48,758 nt of DNA from BJGO01 sp039810885 (GTDB taxonomy: Bacteria; Bacteroidota; Bacteroidia; Chitinophagales; UBA10324): contig JBDHXV010000017.1 in assembly GCA_039810885.1 (NCBI GenBank), positions 1-48,758 of the forward strand, written 5' to 3'. Numbering within the stretch: the first letter of the stretch is position 1; each line of letters begins with the position of its first letter. Positions 28,336 to 36,926 of the stretch are shown here, in pieces. The notes under the pieces are model-generated. The model was not told the origin of the DNA and did not search any database. It saw nothing but the letters and a program-made list of their open reading frames with translations. The position numbers were made by a program, and so were the translations under genes.

Positions 28336-28368
28336 AAAACCTCTGAAAATTCAGAGGTTTTTTTTATT
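28336..28368. terminator. Strong, probably bidirectional terminator
   Basis: AAAACCTCTGAA (28336-28347) pairs fully with TTCAGAGGTTTT (28350-28361) and is followed by a run of T residues on the plus strand. On the minus strand the stem is also followed by T residues, so it could stop both the coiled-coil gene and any transcript coming from the right. Confidence 0.9.
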
Positions 28369-28841
28369 CCCGATTATTGATCGTATTCGGATAAAAAGTT
28401 TCGTTTAATTAATCGAAAGAATTGGCTATTCGTAAGGTTAGCCCTTGGTTGCTTGATATAAACTACAGTGACTGGAAAGTCACGTTCTAACATTAAATCC
28501 CTTCAATTACTATTGTATGCCAATAATTGCTGGTTGTGATGTGCTTATAGTAGAACCTAAGGCTCAGACAACAGAGGGGAATAAAAACTATCTCACCCTG
28601 AGTCACAACAGTATCGCGGCTACCTTCTGTTCATAGCCCTACTATTCGTTCCGTTTGATTTGGTTGCCTAAATGCAACAACAAGATGCCGGATGAAATAA
28701 GTGCTCCAGCTTTAGATATACTCCAATATATTTTTTCGTGCGATAATTGAGTGCCACAATAATTTTACCTTACTTCTCAATTCGTCAATAAAACGAACGA
28801 TGAAGAAGGAGCGATTTGCACATAGTCTTCTTTATAATTTT
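28369..28841. other. Gap without a recognised gene; several short hairpins
   Basis: About 470 bases hold no convincing coding sequence on either strand. They contain at least three small inverted repeats: GTGACT-GGAA-AGTCAC (28468-28483, a GNRA-type tetraloop), GGCTCAG (28561-28567) with CTGAGTC (28598-28604), and GTTGC (28663-28667) with GCAAC (28674-28678). I do not recognise a known RNA family: the conserved cores of RNase P RNA and tmRNA are absent. Confidence 0.4.
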
Positions 28842-29663
28842 TTATTGATACGGGCACTTATAGGTATTAATCGTAAAAGAAAGCCCTAATTGTATCATCA
28901 AATAATCGTCTTTCTTTTTTGCGTCACCGCGCATTTTATTATTGCTGCCAACCATAATATCTGAAACCTCTAGTGAGCGGTCGCTGAGAAGGACTTTCAA
29001 AGGTCCACCTTCTGCATACATAATTTGTCTGTCGGCATAAGTTTTACTGACATCATCCAAATAGTCTGTATTCGTTTTTCGGTTTGCAATTTCTATAAAC
29101 GTGCTGAAGTTTCTGTTGATTCTAAACTTAAAGCCTCCACCAATAATCCATGCACGCGAAATGAGTTTATATGGTTCTCTGTCGGGGTATTGCGGCAAAC
29201 CCTGCCCTTCTGTGCCTATGGGTTGCAGACGATATTCCTCTCCCTGATATGTTGTTCTGGGGTCGAAACTGAATACTGAAAGACCCGCACAGAGATAAGG
29301 AGTAAAAAAGTTTTTAGGATTCTTTGACTCAAAATCCAAAAAGTTAAACTCACCGGTAACAGCAATTTCCATTATGTCGCTATAAAAGCTCAAATTGCGG
29401 TGTTGTTGAAAATAGTTATTCGAAAGGGCATCGTTACCTGCCACCTTTCCATACCCAAGCTGCAGTTTTGCACATAAGCGTTTATCATAGTTGTATCGGT
29501 AATATATCGCAGCCGAAGGTTTCATCAAACGAAAACTGGTATTGGTATTTAAGTCACCGAAATAATTACATATACCTCCCATTATGCCGAACTCACTCTG
29601 CTGTGCCCATAGCATAGGAATACAGAAGTTAAAGAGTAAAGCGAATAATAGTTTCTTTTTCAC
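28842..29663 (-). CDS. DUF6089-type outer-membrane beta-barrel protein
   Basis: The start is set at the GTG at 29663, which begins a good signal peptide (KKKLLFALLFNFCIPMLWAQ); the frame is open further up to 29738 but that part looks non-coding. The mature roughly 250 residues alternate beta strands: SEFGIMGGICNYFGDLN, NLSFYSDIMEIAVTGEFNFL, FFTPYLCAGLSVFSFDPR, then YLDDVSKTYAD near the end, ending in LMIQLGLSFTINTY. This pattern is the DUF6089 / outer-membrane-beta-barrel family common in Bacteroidota. It is close upstream of, and divergent from, metK. Its cargo or partner is unknown. Confidence 0.82.
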   Translation of the reverse strand: MKKKLLFALLFNFCIPMLWAQQSEFGIMGGICNYFGDLNTNTSFRLMKPSAAIYYRYNYDKRLCAKLQLGYGKVAGNDALSNNYFQQHRNLSFYSDIMEIAVTGEFNFLDFESKNPKNFFTPYLCAGLSVFSFDPRTTYQGEEYRLQPIGTEGQGLPQYPDREPYKLISRAWIIGGGFKFRINRNFSTFIEIANRKTNTDYLDDVSKTYADRQIMYAEGGPLKVLLSDRSLEVSDIMVGSNNKMRGDAKKKDDYLMIQLGLSFTINTYKCPYQ

Positions 29664-29798
29664 AGATGAAAATGCGGGCTTTTTAACGAAAGGAATACGC
29701 AAAAGATGCAACACATAACGTGGAACTTGACAAAACATTGTTTACAGCGGCGCAAATGTAACCCACTCGCAAGCATTCAATCTGTCCCTGCTTTTATC

Positions 29799-29828
29799 TT
29801 GTCCGTTTTGAATATTAGGTTATTTTTG
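29799..29828 (+). promoter_or_regulatory. Promoter of metK
   Basis: TTG (29799-29801), a 19-base spacer, then TATTTTTG (29821-29828), an exact Bacteroidota-type promoter. The metK ATG follows 26 bases later. Confidence 0.7.
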
Positions 29829-29854
29829 CCGTTCTTAAAAAAAAATACATTCTC

Positions 29855-31135
29855 ATGTCATATTTATTTACCTCTGAATCTGTTTCAGAAGGGCATCCGG
29901 ATAAAGTAGCCGACAGAATCAGTGACGCATTAATAGACAACTTCTTAGCTTATGATGCCAACAGTAAAGTAGCGTGCGAAACGATGGTTACCACTGGTCA
30001 GGTGGTAGTTGCAGGTGAAGTAAAATCCAAAACATATTTAGATGTACAAGATATTGTGCGAGATGTAATCCGCGATATTGGCTATACCAAAGCCGAATAC
30101 ATGTTTGAAGCACATTCGTGCGGTGTACTTAGTGCTATTCACGAACAAAGTGCCGATATTAATCGCGGTATAGACCGTGAAGTGAAGCAGTTGAGTTTTG
30201 AAGCAAAAGCCAATGCACAAGGTGCAGGTGATCAGGGTATGATGTTCGGCTATGCCTCTCGCGAAACAGATAATTATATGCCTCTGGCGTTAGATCTTGC
30301 TCATAAAATCTTGCTTGAGTTATCCAGAACGCGTAAAGCAGGAAAGGAAATGAAGTACCTGCGCCCGGATGCAAAAAGTCAGGTCACCATTGAATACGAT
30401 GACAATAATAATCCGATACGAATAGAGACAATCGTTGTATCTACACAACATGATGCATTCGATACCGACAAAAAGATGTTAGCGCAAATTCGTAAAGATG
30501 TTATTGAAACCATCATTCCCAGAGTGAAGAAGCAGTTGAAGCCCTCTATTCAAAAGTTATTTACTGACAAGATTCAATTTCATATTAACCCAACCGGTAA
30601 GTTTGTTATCGGCGGCCCTCACGGGGATACAGGTCTAACCGGCCGTAAGATTATAGTAGATACATACGGAGGTAAAGGCGCACACGGTGGCGGAGCCTTT
30701 AGTGGAAAAGATCCTTCAAAAGTAGATCGCTCTGCAGCGTATGCAACACGTCACATTGCTAAGAATTTAGTGGCAGCAGGTTTATGTGATGAAGTATTAG
30801 TGCAGGTGAGTTACGCCATAGGTGTAGCGAAACCTTGCGGCGTATATGTTAACACATACGGAACTGCAAAAGTGAATAAGACAGATGGAGAGATTGCTCG
30901 CATCGTTGAGAAGTTATTTGACCTACGCCCTTATGCTATCGAAACTCGTTTGAAATTGCGTAACCCGATATATTCCGAAACATCTTCTTACGGCCACATG
31001 GGGCGTGAACCTAAAACCGTAACCAAAATATTTAACAAGGGAAAAGAAAACGAAAAGAAAGTTACGGTTGAGCTGTTCACTTGGGAAAAATTGGATTACG
31101 TTCAACAAGTGAAAAAGGCATTCGGTCTTAAATAA
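29855..31135 (+). CDS. metK: S-adenosylmethionine synthetase (methionine adenosyltransferase)
   Basis: MetK makes S-adenosylmethionine from methionine and ATP in the cytoplasm. The 426-residue protein starts with the canonical YLFTSESVSEGHPDKVADR (ATP and magnesium binding). It contains GAGDQGMMFGYA and the phosphate-binding loop GGAFSGKDPSKVDRSAAYA, both family signatures. Length and C-terminal region are slightly larger than in E. coli, as usual in Bacteroidota. It has its own promoter and a hairpin terminator, so it is a single-gene unit. Confidence 0.97.
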   Translation: MSYLFTSESVSEGHPDKVADRISDALIDNFLAYDANSKVACETMVTTGQVVVAGEVKSKTYLDVQDIVRDVIRDIGYTKAEYMFEAHSCGVLSAIHEQSADINRGIDREVKQLSFEAKANAQGAGDQGMMFGYASRETDNYMPLALDLAHKILLELSRTRKAGKEMKYLRPDAKSQVTIEYDDNNNPIRIETIVVSTQHDAFDTDKKMLAQIRKDVIETIIPRVKKQLKPSIQKLFTDKIQFHINPTGKFVIGGPHGDTGLTGRKIIVDTYGGKGAHGGGAFSGKDPSKVDRSAAYATRHIAKNLVAAGLCDEVLVQVSYAIGVAKPCGVYVNTYGTAKVNKTDGEIARIVEKLFDLRPYAIETRLKLRNPIYSETSSYGHMGREPKTVTKIFNKGKENEKKVTVELFTWEKLDYVQQVKKAFGLK

Positions 31136-31159
31136 CTTTACTTACCTAACAAGAAAAAG

Positions 31160-31197
31160 AAACGGAGTTAACAGAAAAAGTTAAGTCCGTTTTTTTA
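31160..31197 (+). terminator. Rho-independent terminator of metK
   Basis: AAACGGAGTTAAC (31160-31172) pairs with GTTAAGTCCGTTT (31180-31192) with one mismatch and a 7-base loop, followed by T residues. It lies 25 bases after the metK stop. Confidence 0.85.
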
Positions 31198-31244
31198 TTT
31201 CTCTTATGGCTTATCAAGAAACGAAACAGAAATCAATTGCTCGG

Positions 31245-33164
31245 TTAAGGATTAGTGCTAAAAGATTTCATCTTGTAAGCATCTTTTGCCAATTCAAAGA
31301 TCAATTGTTGATAGGAAGCGACTTTCTGCGTATATAACGTTTGCAAACCCACATCAGTAATGTTACTTACTGAATGTTCCGGATTCAATACGGATGCAGT
31401 AGCATAACCTTTATCGGTCAGATAACCACAACCATCAAAAAACACATAATATGTTGATGAAGGCAAAGAGAGATTTAAAAAATTTCGCGAGAAGAAATAT
31501 TTTTCGCTGGGCAGTTGGAGTTGATGTAAAAGGGTTGAGGGTATATCTAACTCGGAAATGATCTTGTTCCATTTCTTCCCTCTCCACTCTTCTTTCAACG
31601 CACCTCCTGTTAGTAGAAGTGGAATATGATAATATTCCGGATCTTCTTTTGCCCGCATTTTTATACTCTGTCTGCTATGATCTGCAATAATGACAAATAA
31701 AGTATTTGCATACCAAGTTTTTGTTTTGGCAACATCGAAGAAACTACCCAAGTGTTTATCACTGTAGTACATCGATTCAGTATATTCACGCACGGCATCT
31801 CCATCGGGAGACTTCCAGTCATCTGAATGCTTTTCATAATCAAATGGCATGTGTGTGCTGCCTGTAAGAAAGCATTGCAGAAATGGCTCTTGCGCATGAT
31901 CTAATGTGTTAATCAGTTCGGGAAACATAAATTCATCATGTATTCCTAACTGCCCTTTAGGATATTGTGGCCAATCGTTTACATCTTGAATAGTTTGAAA
32001 TTGTTTCAACATCAGATATGCTTTCAGCCCGCCGTAAACAAGGTCTCCACCGAACATAAAGCCTGAGTGATAGCCGATTCGGGTCAGATCTTCACTGATA
32101 CAAGGAATGGCTGCGAGATTGTTATTTTGATTTATGATAGCGTATCGAGGTGCCGATGGAGCGGCACTCAACATAGCCGGAATGCCTTGATCGGTTACAT
32201 AACCGTTAGAATAGGTTTTTGTGCATAGAAGACCCTGACTGCATAGTGCGTTAAAGCGCGGAGTGCAACCCTCTATTCCACCCAGCACACTGATATTGTC
32301 TGTACTCCAACTTTCAAGAATAATAAAAACGATATTAGGTTTAGTAGTTGTTAAAATGGATTCAACAGAATCATTCGAAGTTAAAAAATCATTGCGTATC
32401 AAATTGAAAGCATCGTCGTTGCTGCGTTGCTTATAGGTTGAAGCATTGGGAATTTTATCAACAATGGTAGCATCTTGCAGCACATTGTATAATGGATTAA
32501 TCGCAATATCATTTGCAAGAGCATCTTTACTAAAGAAGGCTACGCTTTGGTTTATGGGGATATTGGTGATGCCTCCGCGAATTATAATAATAAAAAGTGC
32601 TATTAAGAAGATAAAGGTTAATACACCTGCAATAGCACTCTTTATCAGACCATAACTCTTTGTACCCTGTATCTGTGGATGAATAATACGTGTATAGAAG
32701 ATATAAAACGGAATTGTAAAAACTGCTACTAACACAATAAATAGAACTGACAAATACCACGGCACTGTTTGAATAACCTCTGCCGGATTCTTGAAATGAG
32801 ATAAAGCTTGCATATTGAGTTTTGCACTCCATTCGTGATAAAGGCCTGCATCGGCAATGGCGCCGGCAGAATAAATGACACTTAGTATGAGTATCAAAAA
32901 ACGAAGTGAGTTATACCACACTATTTTATTACTGAAGAAATAAAGTACAGCCAGCAACATTGGGAGTAAGCTAAAAATTGCGGCAGTGGCAAAATCTAAA
33001 CGATAACCTGCAACGAATGCTTTTAGAATTTCAGATCTGTGTTGTATTCTGTCGCCAATAGGCAATTGATAGAATACGAAGAAAGTCCTGTGGATAGCAA
33101 AAAAGACCATCCAAAATACGAACAGAGAAAAGAGATATCGCAGCAGCCTCATCACAAGCATCAA
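31245..33164 (-). CDS. LTA synthase-like sulfatase-fold membrane protein
   Basis: A 639-residue inner-membrane protein. About five membrane helices fill the first 220 residues (LLRYLFSLFVFWMVFFAI through IAGVLTFIFLIALFIIII). A large periplasmic alkaline-phosphatase/sulfatase domain follows. It shows the metal ligand region NIVFIILESWS, the putative nucleophile threonine in NGYVTDQGIP, HMPF in the substrate cleft, and FVIIADHSRQS. LTA-synthase-family proteins in Gram-negative bacteria transfer phosphoglycerol or phosphoethanolamine groups to envelope glycans; the true substrate here is unknown. It starts 15 bases after alaS ends and is probably co-transcribed with it. Confidence 0.88.
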   Translation of the reverse strand: MMLVMRLLRYLFSLFVFWMVFFAIHRTFFVFYQLPIGDRIQHRSEILKAFVAGYRLDFATAAIFSLLPMLLAVLYFFSNKIVWYNSLRFLILILSVIYSAGAIADAGLYHEWSAKLNMQALSHFKNPAEVIQTVPWYLSVLFIVLVAVFTIPFYIFYTRIIHPQIQGTKSYGLIKSAIAGVLTFIFLIALFIIIIRGGITNIPINQSVAFFSKDALANDIAINPLYNVLQDATIVDKIPNASTYKQRSNDDAFNLIRNDFLTSNDSVESILTTTKPNIVFIILESWSTDNISVLGGIEGCTPRFNALCSQGLLCTKTYSNGYVTDQGIPAMLSAAPSAPRYAIINQNNNLAAIPCISEDLTRIGYHSGFMFGGDLVYGGLKAYLMLKQFQTIQDVNDWPQYPKGQLGIHDEFMFPELINTLDHAQEPFLQCFLTGSTHMPFDYEKHSDDWKSPDGDAVREYTESMYYSDKHLGSFFDVAKTKTWYANTLFVIIADHSRQSIKMRAKEDPEYYHIPLLLTGGALKEEWRGKKWNKIISELDIPSTLLHQLQLPSEKYFFSRNFLNLSLPSSTYYVFFDGCGYLTDKGYATASVLNPEHSVSNITDVGLQTLYTQKVASYQQLIFELAKDAYKMKSFSTNP

Positions 33165-33179
33165 ATATTTATGATAAAC

Positions 33180-35807
33180 CTAGTTTAAAGCAGCTCTTGC
33201 CAAGGCTAAGGCCTTATCTATTCCTATCACTTCTGTTCCACCTGCTGTAGCAAAAAAGGCCTGCCCACCGCCACCGCCGTTAATCTCTTTACTGATTGAT
33301 TTAATAATACTGTTTGCATTTAATTGTTTATCCTTTACCAGGTTATCCGAGATCATTACACATAACTGTGGTTTACCATTAACAACGGCACTTGCTGCCA
33401 GAAATAAATTCTCCACTTCATTTCGTAAATCGTAAGCTAACTTTTTAAGCGCATTGGTATGACTCAACTCCGTTTTAGCGATTATTATATTGATATCCTT
33501 ATGAAATTCAACTTTGAGTTTTAAGTGTTCCTTTAAAACAGCTACTTGAGCATTTTGTAATTCTTCAATCTCTTTGCGCAACACATTGTTTTCATCTTGT
33601 AGCATGGTAATGCTTTTTAAAATGTGCTTGGGGTTCTTTAATGCCTCATTTATTTGCTGAATCATTGTAAAAGCTGCGCTAATCTTTTGTTGAGCCGCTT
33701 CACCTGTTACGGCTTCGATGCGTCGTACGCCCGCTGCTACAGCACTTTCTGATGTTATCTTGAAATAGCCGATTACTCCGGTATTGTGTACATGAGTTCC
33801 TCCGCATAACTCTACAGAGAAATTCTTGTCAAATGTAATAATCCGAACCTTATCGCCATATTTCTCGCCAAACAATGCCATTGCTCCTTGTTTCAATGCG
33901 GCATCAATAGAAACTTGACGTTGCTCAAGCAGGGGTATATTGGCTCGAATTTTTTCGTTGACTAAATTCTCAATTTCTGTTAATTTCTCATCAGTGATTT
34001 TTGAAAAATGAGAAAAATCAAAACGTAAGTAGTCCGGTGAAACCATCGAGCCTTTCTGTTCCACATGCGTACCCAACAGCCGCCGTAAGGCAGCATGAAG
34101 CAAATGTGTGGCCGTGTGATTGTTCATCGTACTTCGACGTCGCCTTTCATCAACACGCAATGCCGCATAAGCGTCCAGTTGAGTCGGCAACTTATCTGCA
34201 AAGTGCACGATGAGATCATTTTCTTTTTTAGTATCTGTAATGTGTATTGTTTCATCGCCAAATACAGCCGTGCCTGTATCGCCTACCTGGCCGCCACTTT
34301 CAGCATAGAAAGGAGTACTCGAAAAAACAATCTGGTACACGGTCTTATCCTTAGCTTTTTGCTTACGATACTTCACGATACGCGCTTCGCTTTGTAATTC
34401 GTCATATCCTGTAAATAACACTGTTGGGTTATCTGTAAGCACAACCCAGTCATCATGAGTAACGACAGCCGCCTTTCTCGAACGCTCTTTTTGTTTTTGC
34501 ATTTCTTCCTGAAATCCAAGCTCATCAACAGTTAAGTTCCGTTCTCGGGCAATAAGATGTGTTAGATCAAGAGGAAATCCATAGGTATCATATAACTCAA
34601 AAGCAATCACCCCGCTTATGGTTTTCCTTTTTGCCGATACGAGTTCTATCTCTATATTTTTCAAACGCTTCAGGCCACTCTCAAGAGTATGCAAGAAAGA
34701 CTGTTCCTCCTCTATTATGACACGCTGTATAAACTCCTTTTGTTGATACAATTCAGGAAATACGTGTTGCATTTGCTCGGCAAGTATCGGTATCAACTCA
34801 TAAAGTACCGGTTGATGAATGTTTAGACAACTATATGCATAACGTACTGCGCGGCGTAGGATTCGACGTATAACATACCCGGCACCTGTGTTGGATGGTA
34901 GTTGCCCATCTGCAATGGCAAAGCCGATAGCACGGATATGGTCGGACATCACGCGCATTGCAATATCACTCTGCTCTGAGTTGCCATAATGTATTCCGCT
35001 CTTTGACTCGATAAAATGAATCAACGGCCTAAAAACATCGGTATCATAATTACTCTGTTTTTGCTGCACAACTCGGACAAGACGTTCAAATCCCATACCT
35101 GTGTCAACATGTTGAGCGGGTAGCTTAGTTAAGGTGCCGTCTGCCAGGCGGCAAAATTGCATAAATACCAGATTCCATATTTCGATTACTTCAGGGTGCC
35201 CGGCATTAACCAATGATTTGCCATCAATCTTTTTTCGCTCTTCTTCAGAACGAATATCTACGTGAATCTCAGAGCATGGTCCGCAAGGCCCGGTATCTCC
35301 CATCTCCCAGAAATTATCCTTCTTAGTTCCATTCAGAATTCGTGCTTCGTCAATATGTTGTTTCCAAAAGTCAAAGGCATCACTATCCCGCTCAAGGTTT
35401 TCTTTATCATCTCCTTCAAAGATGGTTACGTACATCCGGTCTTTATCAATTTTATAGACCTCAGTAAGTAATTCCCATGCCCACGAGATGCTCTCACGCT
35501 TAAAATAATCTCCAAAAGACCAGTTACCCAACATTTCAAACATGGTATGATGATAGGTGTCTATACCTACCTCTTCTAAGTCGTTGTGCTTTCCCGAAAC
35601 ACGTAAGCATTTTTGAGTGTCTGCCACTCGTTGATAGGTGGCCGATTTATTACCAAGGAAGATATCTTTAAACTGATTCATACCCGCATTAGTAAACATC
35701 AGCGTAGGGTCATTTTTTATCACCATGGGGGCTGATGGAACGAGGTGGTGCTGCTTTGATTTAAAATAATCAAGAAAAGCCTGCCGAATTTCTTTACTGG
35801 TCATCAT
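33180..35807 (-). CDS. alaS: Alanine--tRNA ligase
   Basis: This class II synthetase charges tRNA-Ala in the cytoplasm. It has 875 residues with the standard layout. The catalytic core begins FLDYFKSKQHHLVPSAP and has FTNAGMNQFKDIFLG and EMLGNWSFGDYFK. The editing domain carries the zinc-site histidines and cysteine in NHTATHLLHAALRR and CGGTHVHNTGVIGYF. The C-terminal C-Ala domain ends GGGGGGQAFFATAGG-like (NGGGGGQAFFATAGG). It is divergent from an M23 peptidase gene, a pairing often seen in Bacteroidota. A TATTTTTG box lies further upstream at 35915-35922 on this strand. Confidence 0.97.
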   Translation of the reverse strand: MMTSKEIRQAFLDYFKSKQHHLVPSAPMVIKNDPTLMFTNAGMNQFKDIFLGNKSATYQRVADTQKCLRVSGKHNDLEEVGIDTYHHTMFEMLGNWSFGDYFKRESISWAWELLTEVYKIDKDRMYVTIFEGDDKENLERDSDAFDFWKQHIDEARILNGTKKDNFWEMGDTGPCGPCSEIHVDIRSEEERKKIDGKSLVNAGHPEVIEIWNLVFMQFCRLADGTLTKLPAQHVDTGMGFERLVRVVQQKQSNYDTDVFRPLIHFIESKSGIHYGNSEQSDIAMRVMSDHIRAIGFAIADGQLPSNTGAGYVIRRILRRAVRYAYSCLNIHQPVLYELIPILAEQMQHVFPELYQQKEFIQRVIIEEEQSFLHTLESGLKRLKNIEIELVSAKRKTISGVIAFELYDTYGFPLDLTHLIARERNLTVDELGFQEEMQKQKERSRKAAVVTHDDWVVLTDNPTVLFTGYDELQSEARIVKYRKQKAKDKTVYQIVFSSTPFYAESGGQVGDTGTAVFGDETIHITDTKKENDLIVHFADKLPTQLDAYAALRVDERRRRSTMNNHTATHLLHAALRRLLGTHVEQKGSMVSPDYLRFDFSHFSKITDEKLTEIENLVNEKIRANIPLLEQRQVSIDAALKQGAMALFGEKYGDKVRIITFDKNFSVELCGGTHVHNTGVIGYFKITSESAVAAGVRRIEAVTGEAAQQKISAAFTMIQQINEALKNPKHILKSITMLQDENNVLRKEIEELQNAQVAVLKEHLKLKVEFHKDINIIIAKTELSHTNALKKLAYDLRNEVENLFLAASAVVNGKPQLCVMISDNLVKDKQLNANSIIKSISKEINGGGGGQAFFATAGGTEVIGIDKALALARAALN

Positions 35808-35948
35808 AATAAATTGTTGCGAATGAAGTTGTATTAAAGAAGCGGCTTAGATTAAAGGTTATTCTTGCGGGAGTAAGCTCTTTGAATTAACTTGCCACTC
35901 TTTAAAAAACGCAACAAAAATACTGTTTAGACCTTAGTTAGCTACAGA

Positions 35949-36920
35949 ATGAAAAAGATAAAATATTATTACAACACACAAAGTTTGCGGTACGAGCGAT
36001 TTGAAGAAACGCTTCGAAACAAGTTCTTGCGTGTTATAGGTTTTTTATCTGCAACCGCTGTTTTTGCTCTCTTTATCGTTTATCTGGCATATACGTATAT
36101 GGACTCTCCTAAAGAAAAGCAATTGAAGCGTGAAGTAAGCCAGCTCAAGTTCCAGTATGGCATTTTAAATAAAAAGCTGGATGAAATGTCGGGCACCCTT
36201 GATGAATTGGAAAATAGGGATGATAAAACATATCGAGTTATTTTAGAGGCTGACCCCATATCGGCTGATGTTCGCACCGCAGGCGTGGGCGGTAGCTTGC
36301 GTTATAAGGATTTAGACGGATACAGCAATAGCACTCTGATGGTTAACATAACCGAAAAGCTTGACCGTATTCGTCGCCGTATGTATATCCAATCTAAAAG
36401 CTATGACGAACTAGCGCAAATGATTAAATCAAAAGAAGAGATGTTGGCTTCCATACCCGCCATACAACCGGTATCGAACAGGGATTTGAGACGTATCGGC
36501 TCGGGTTTCGGAGTGCGTATAGACCCGATCTATAAGGTGGCCCGAATGCACGAAGGAATTGATTTTACAGCACCCGTAGGCACTCCTATCTATGCTACCG
36601 GTAATGGAGTCGTTACTACGGTAGATTATGGTGATAGAGGCTATGGAAACTATGTTGTAATTAAACATGGTTACGGTTATCAAACTTTATATGGTCACAT
36701 GAGTCGCATCAAGGCTAAGGTGGGCCAGAAAGTTGTGCGTGGAGATATTATAGGTTATGTGGGTAATAGCGGGAAGAGCACCGGTCCACACTGCCACTAT
36801 GAGGTAATTCGTAACAATAAAAAGATAGACCCGATTAACTTCTTTTATAATGACCTATCTCCAAAAGAGTTTCAGCAACTATTGGAAATTGCTGGGCGCA
36901 ATGGTCAATCGCTTGATTAA
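35949..36920 (+). CDS. M23 family (LytM-type) membrane-anchored metallopeptidase
   Basis: A cell-wall endopeptidase or regulator of 323 residues. One membrane helix lies near residues 28-50 (FLRVIGFLSATAVFALFIVYLA), so the rest faces the periplasm. A coiled coil follows at about 55-90 (KQLKREVSQLKFQYGILNKK). The LytM domain has all zinc and catalytic residues: His201 and Asp205 (HEGIDF), His250 (LYGHMSRI), and His281/His283 (GPHCHYEV). It should therefore be able to cleave peptidoglycan cross-bridges. It is convergent with the ABC-F gene, with only 6 bases between their stop codons. Confidence 0.92.
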   Translation: MKKIKYYYNTQSLRYERFEETLRNKFLRVIGFLSATAVFALFIVYLAYTYMDSPKEKQLKREVSQLKFQYGILNKKLDEMSGTLDELENRDDKTYRVILEADPISADVRTAGVGGSLRYKDLDGYSNSTLMVNITEKLDRIRRRMYIQSKSYDELAQMIKSKEEMLASIPAIQPVSNRDLRRIGSGFGVRIDPIYKVARMHEGIDFTAPVGTPIYATGNGVVTTVDYGDRGYGNYVVIKHGYGYQTLYGHMSRIKAKVGQKVVRGDIIGYVGNSGKSTGPHCHYEVIRNNKKIDPINFFYNDLSPKEFQQLLEIAGRNGQSLD

Positions 36921-36926
36921 TATTTT

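Noticed and set aside
28640..28770. Minus-strand frame reading KAGALISSGILLLHLGNQIK as a small membrane peptide
   Set aside because: It has no usable start codon and no family resemblance, and it overlaps the hairpin-rich region; kept only as part of that gap.
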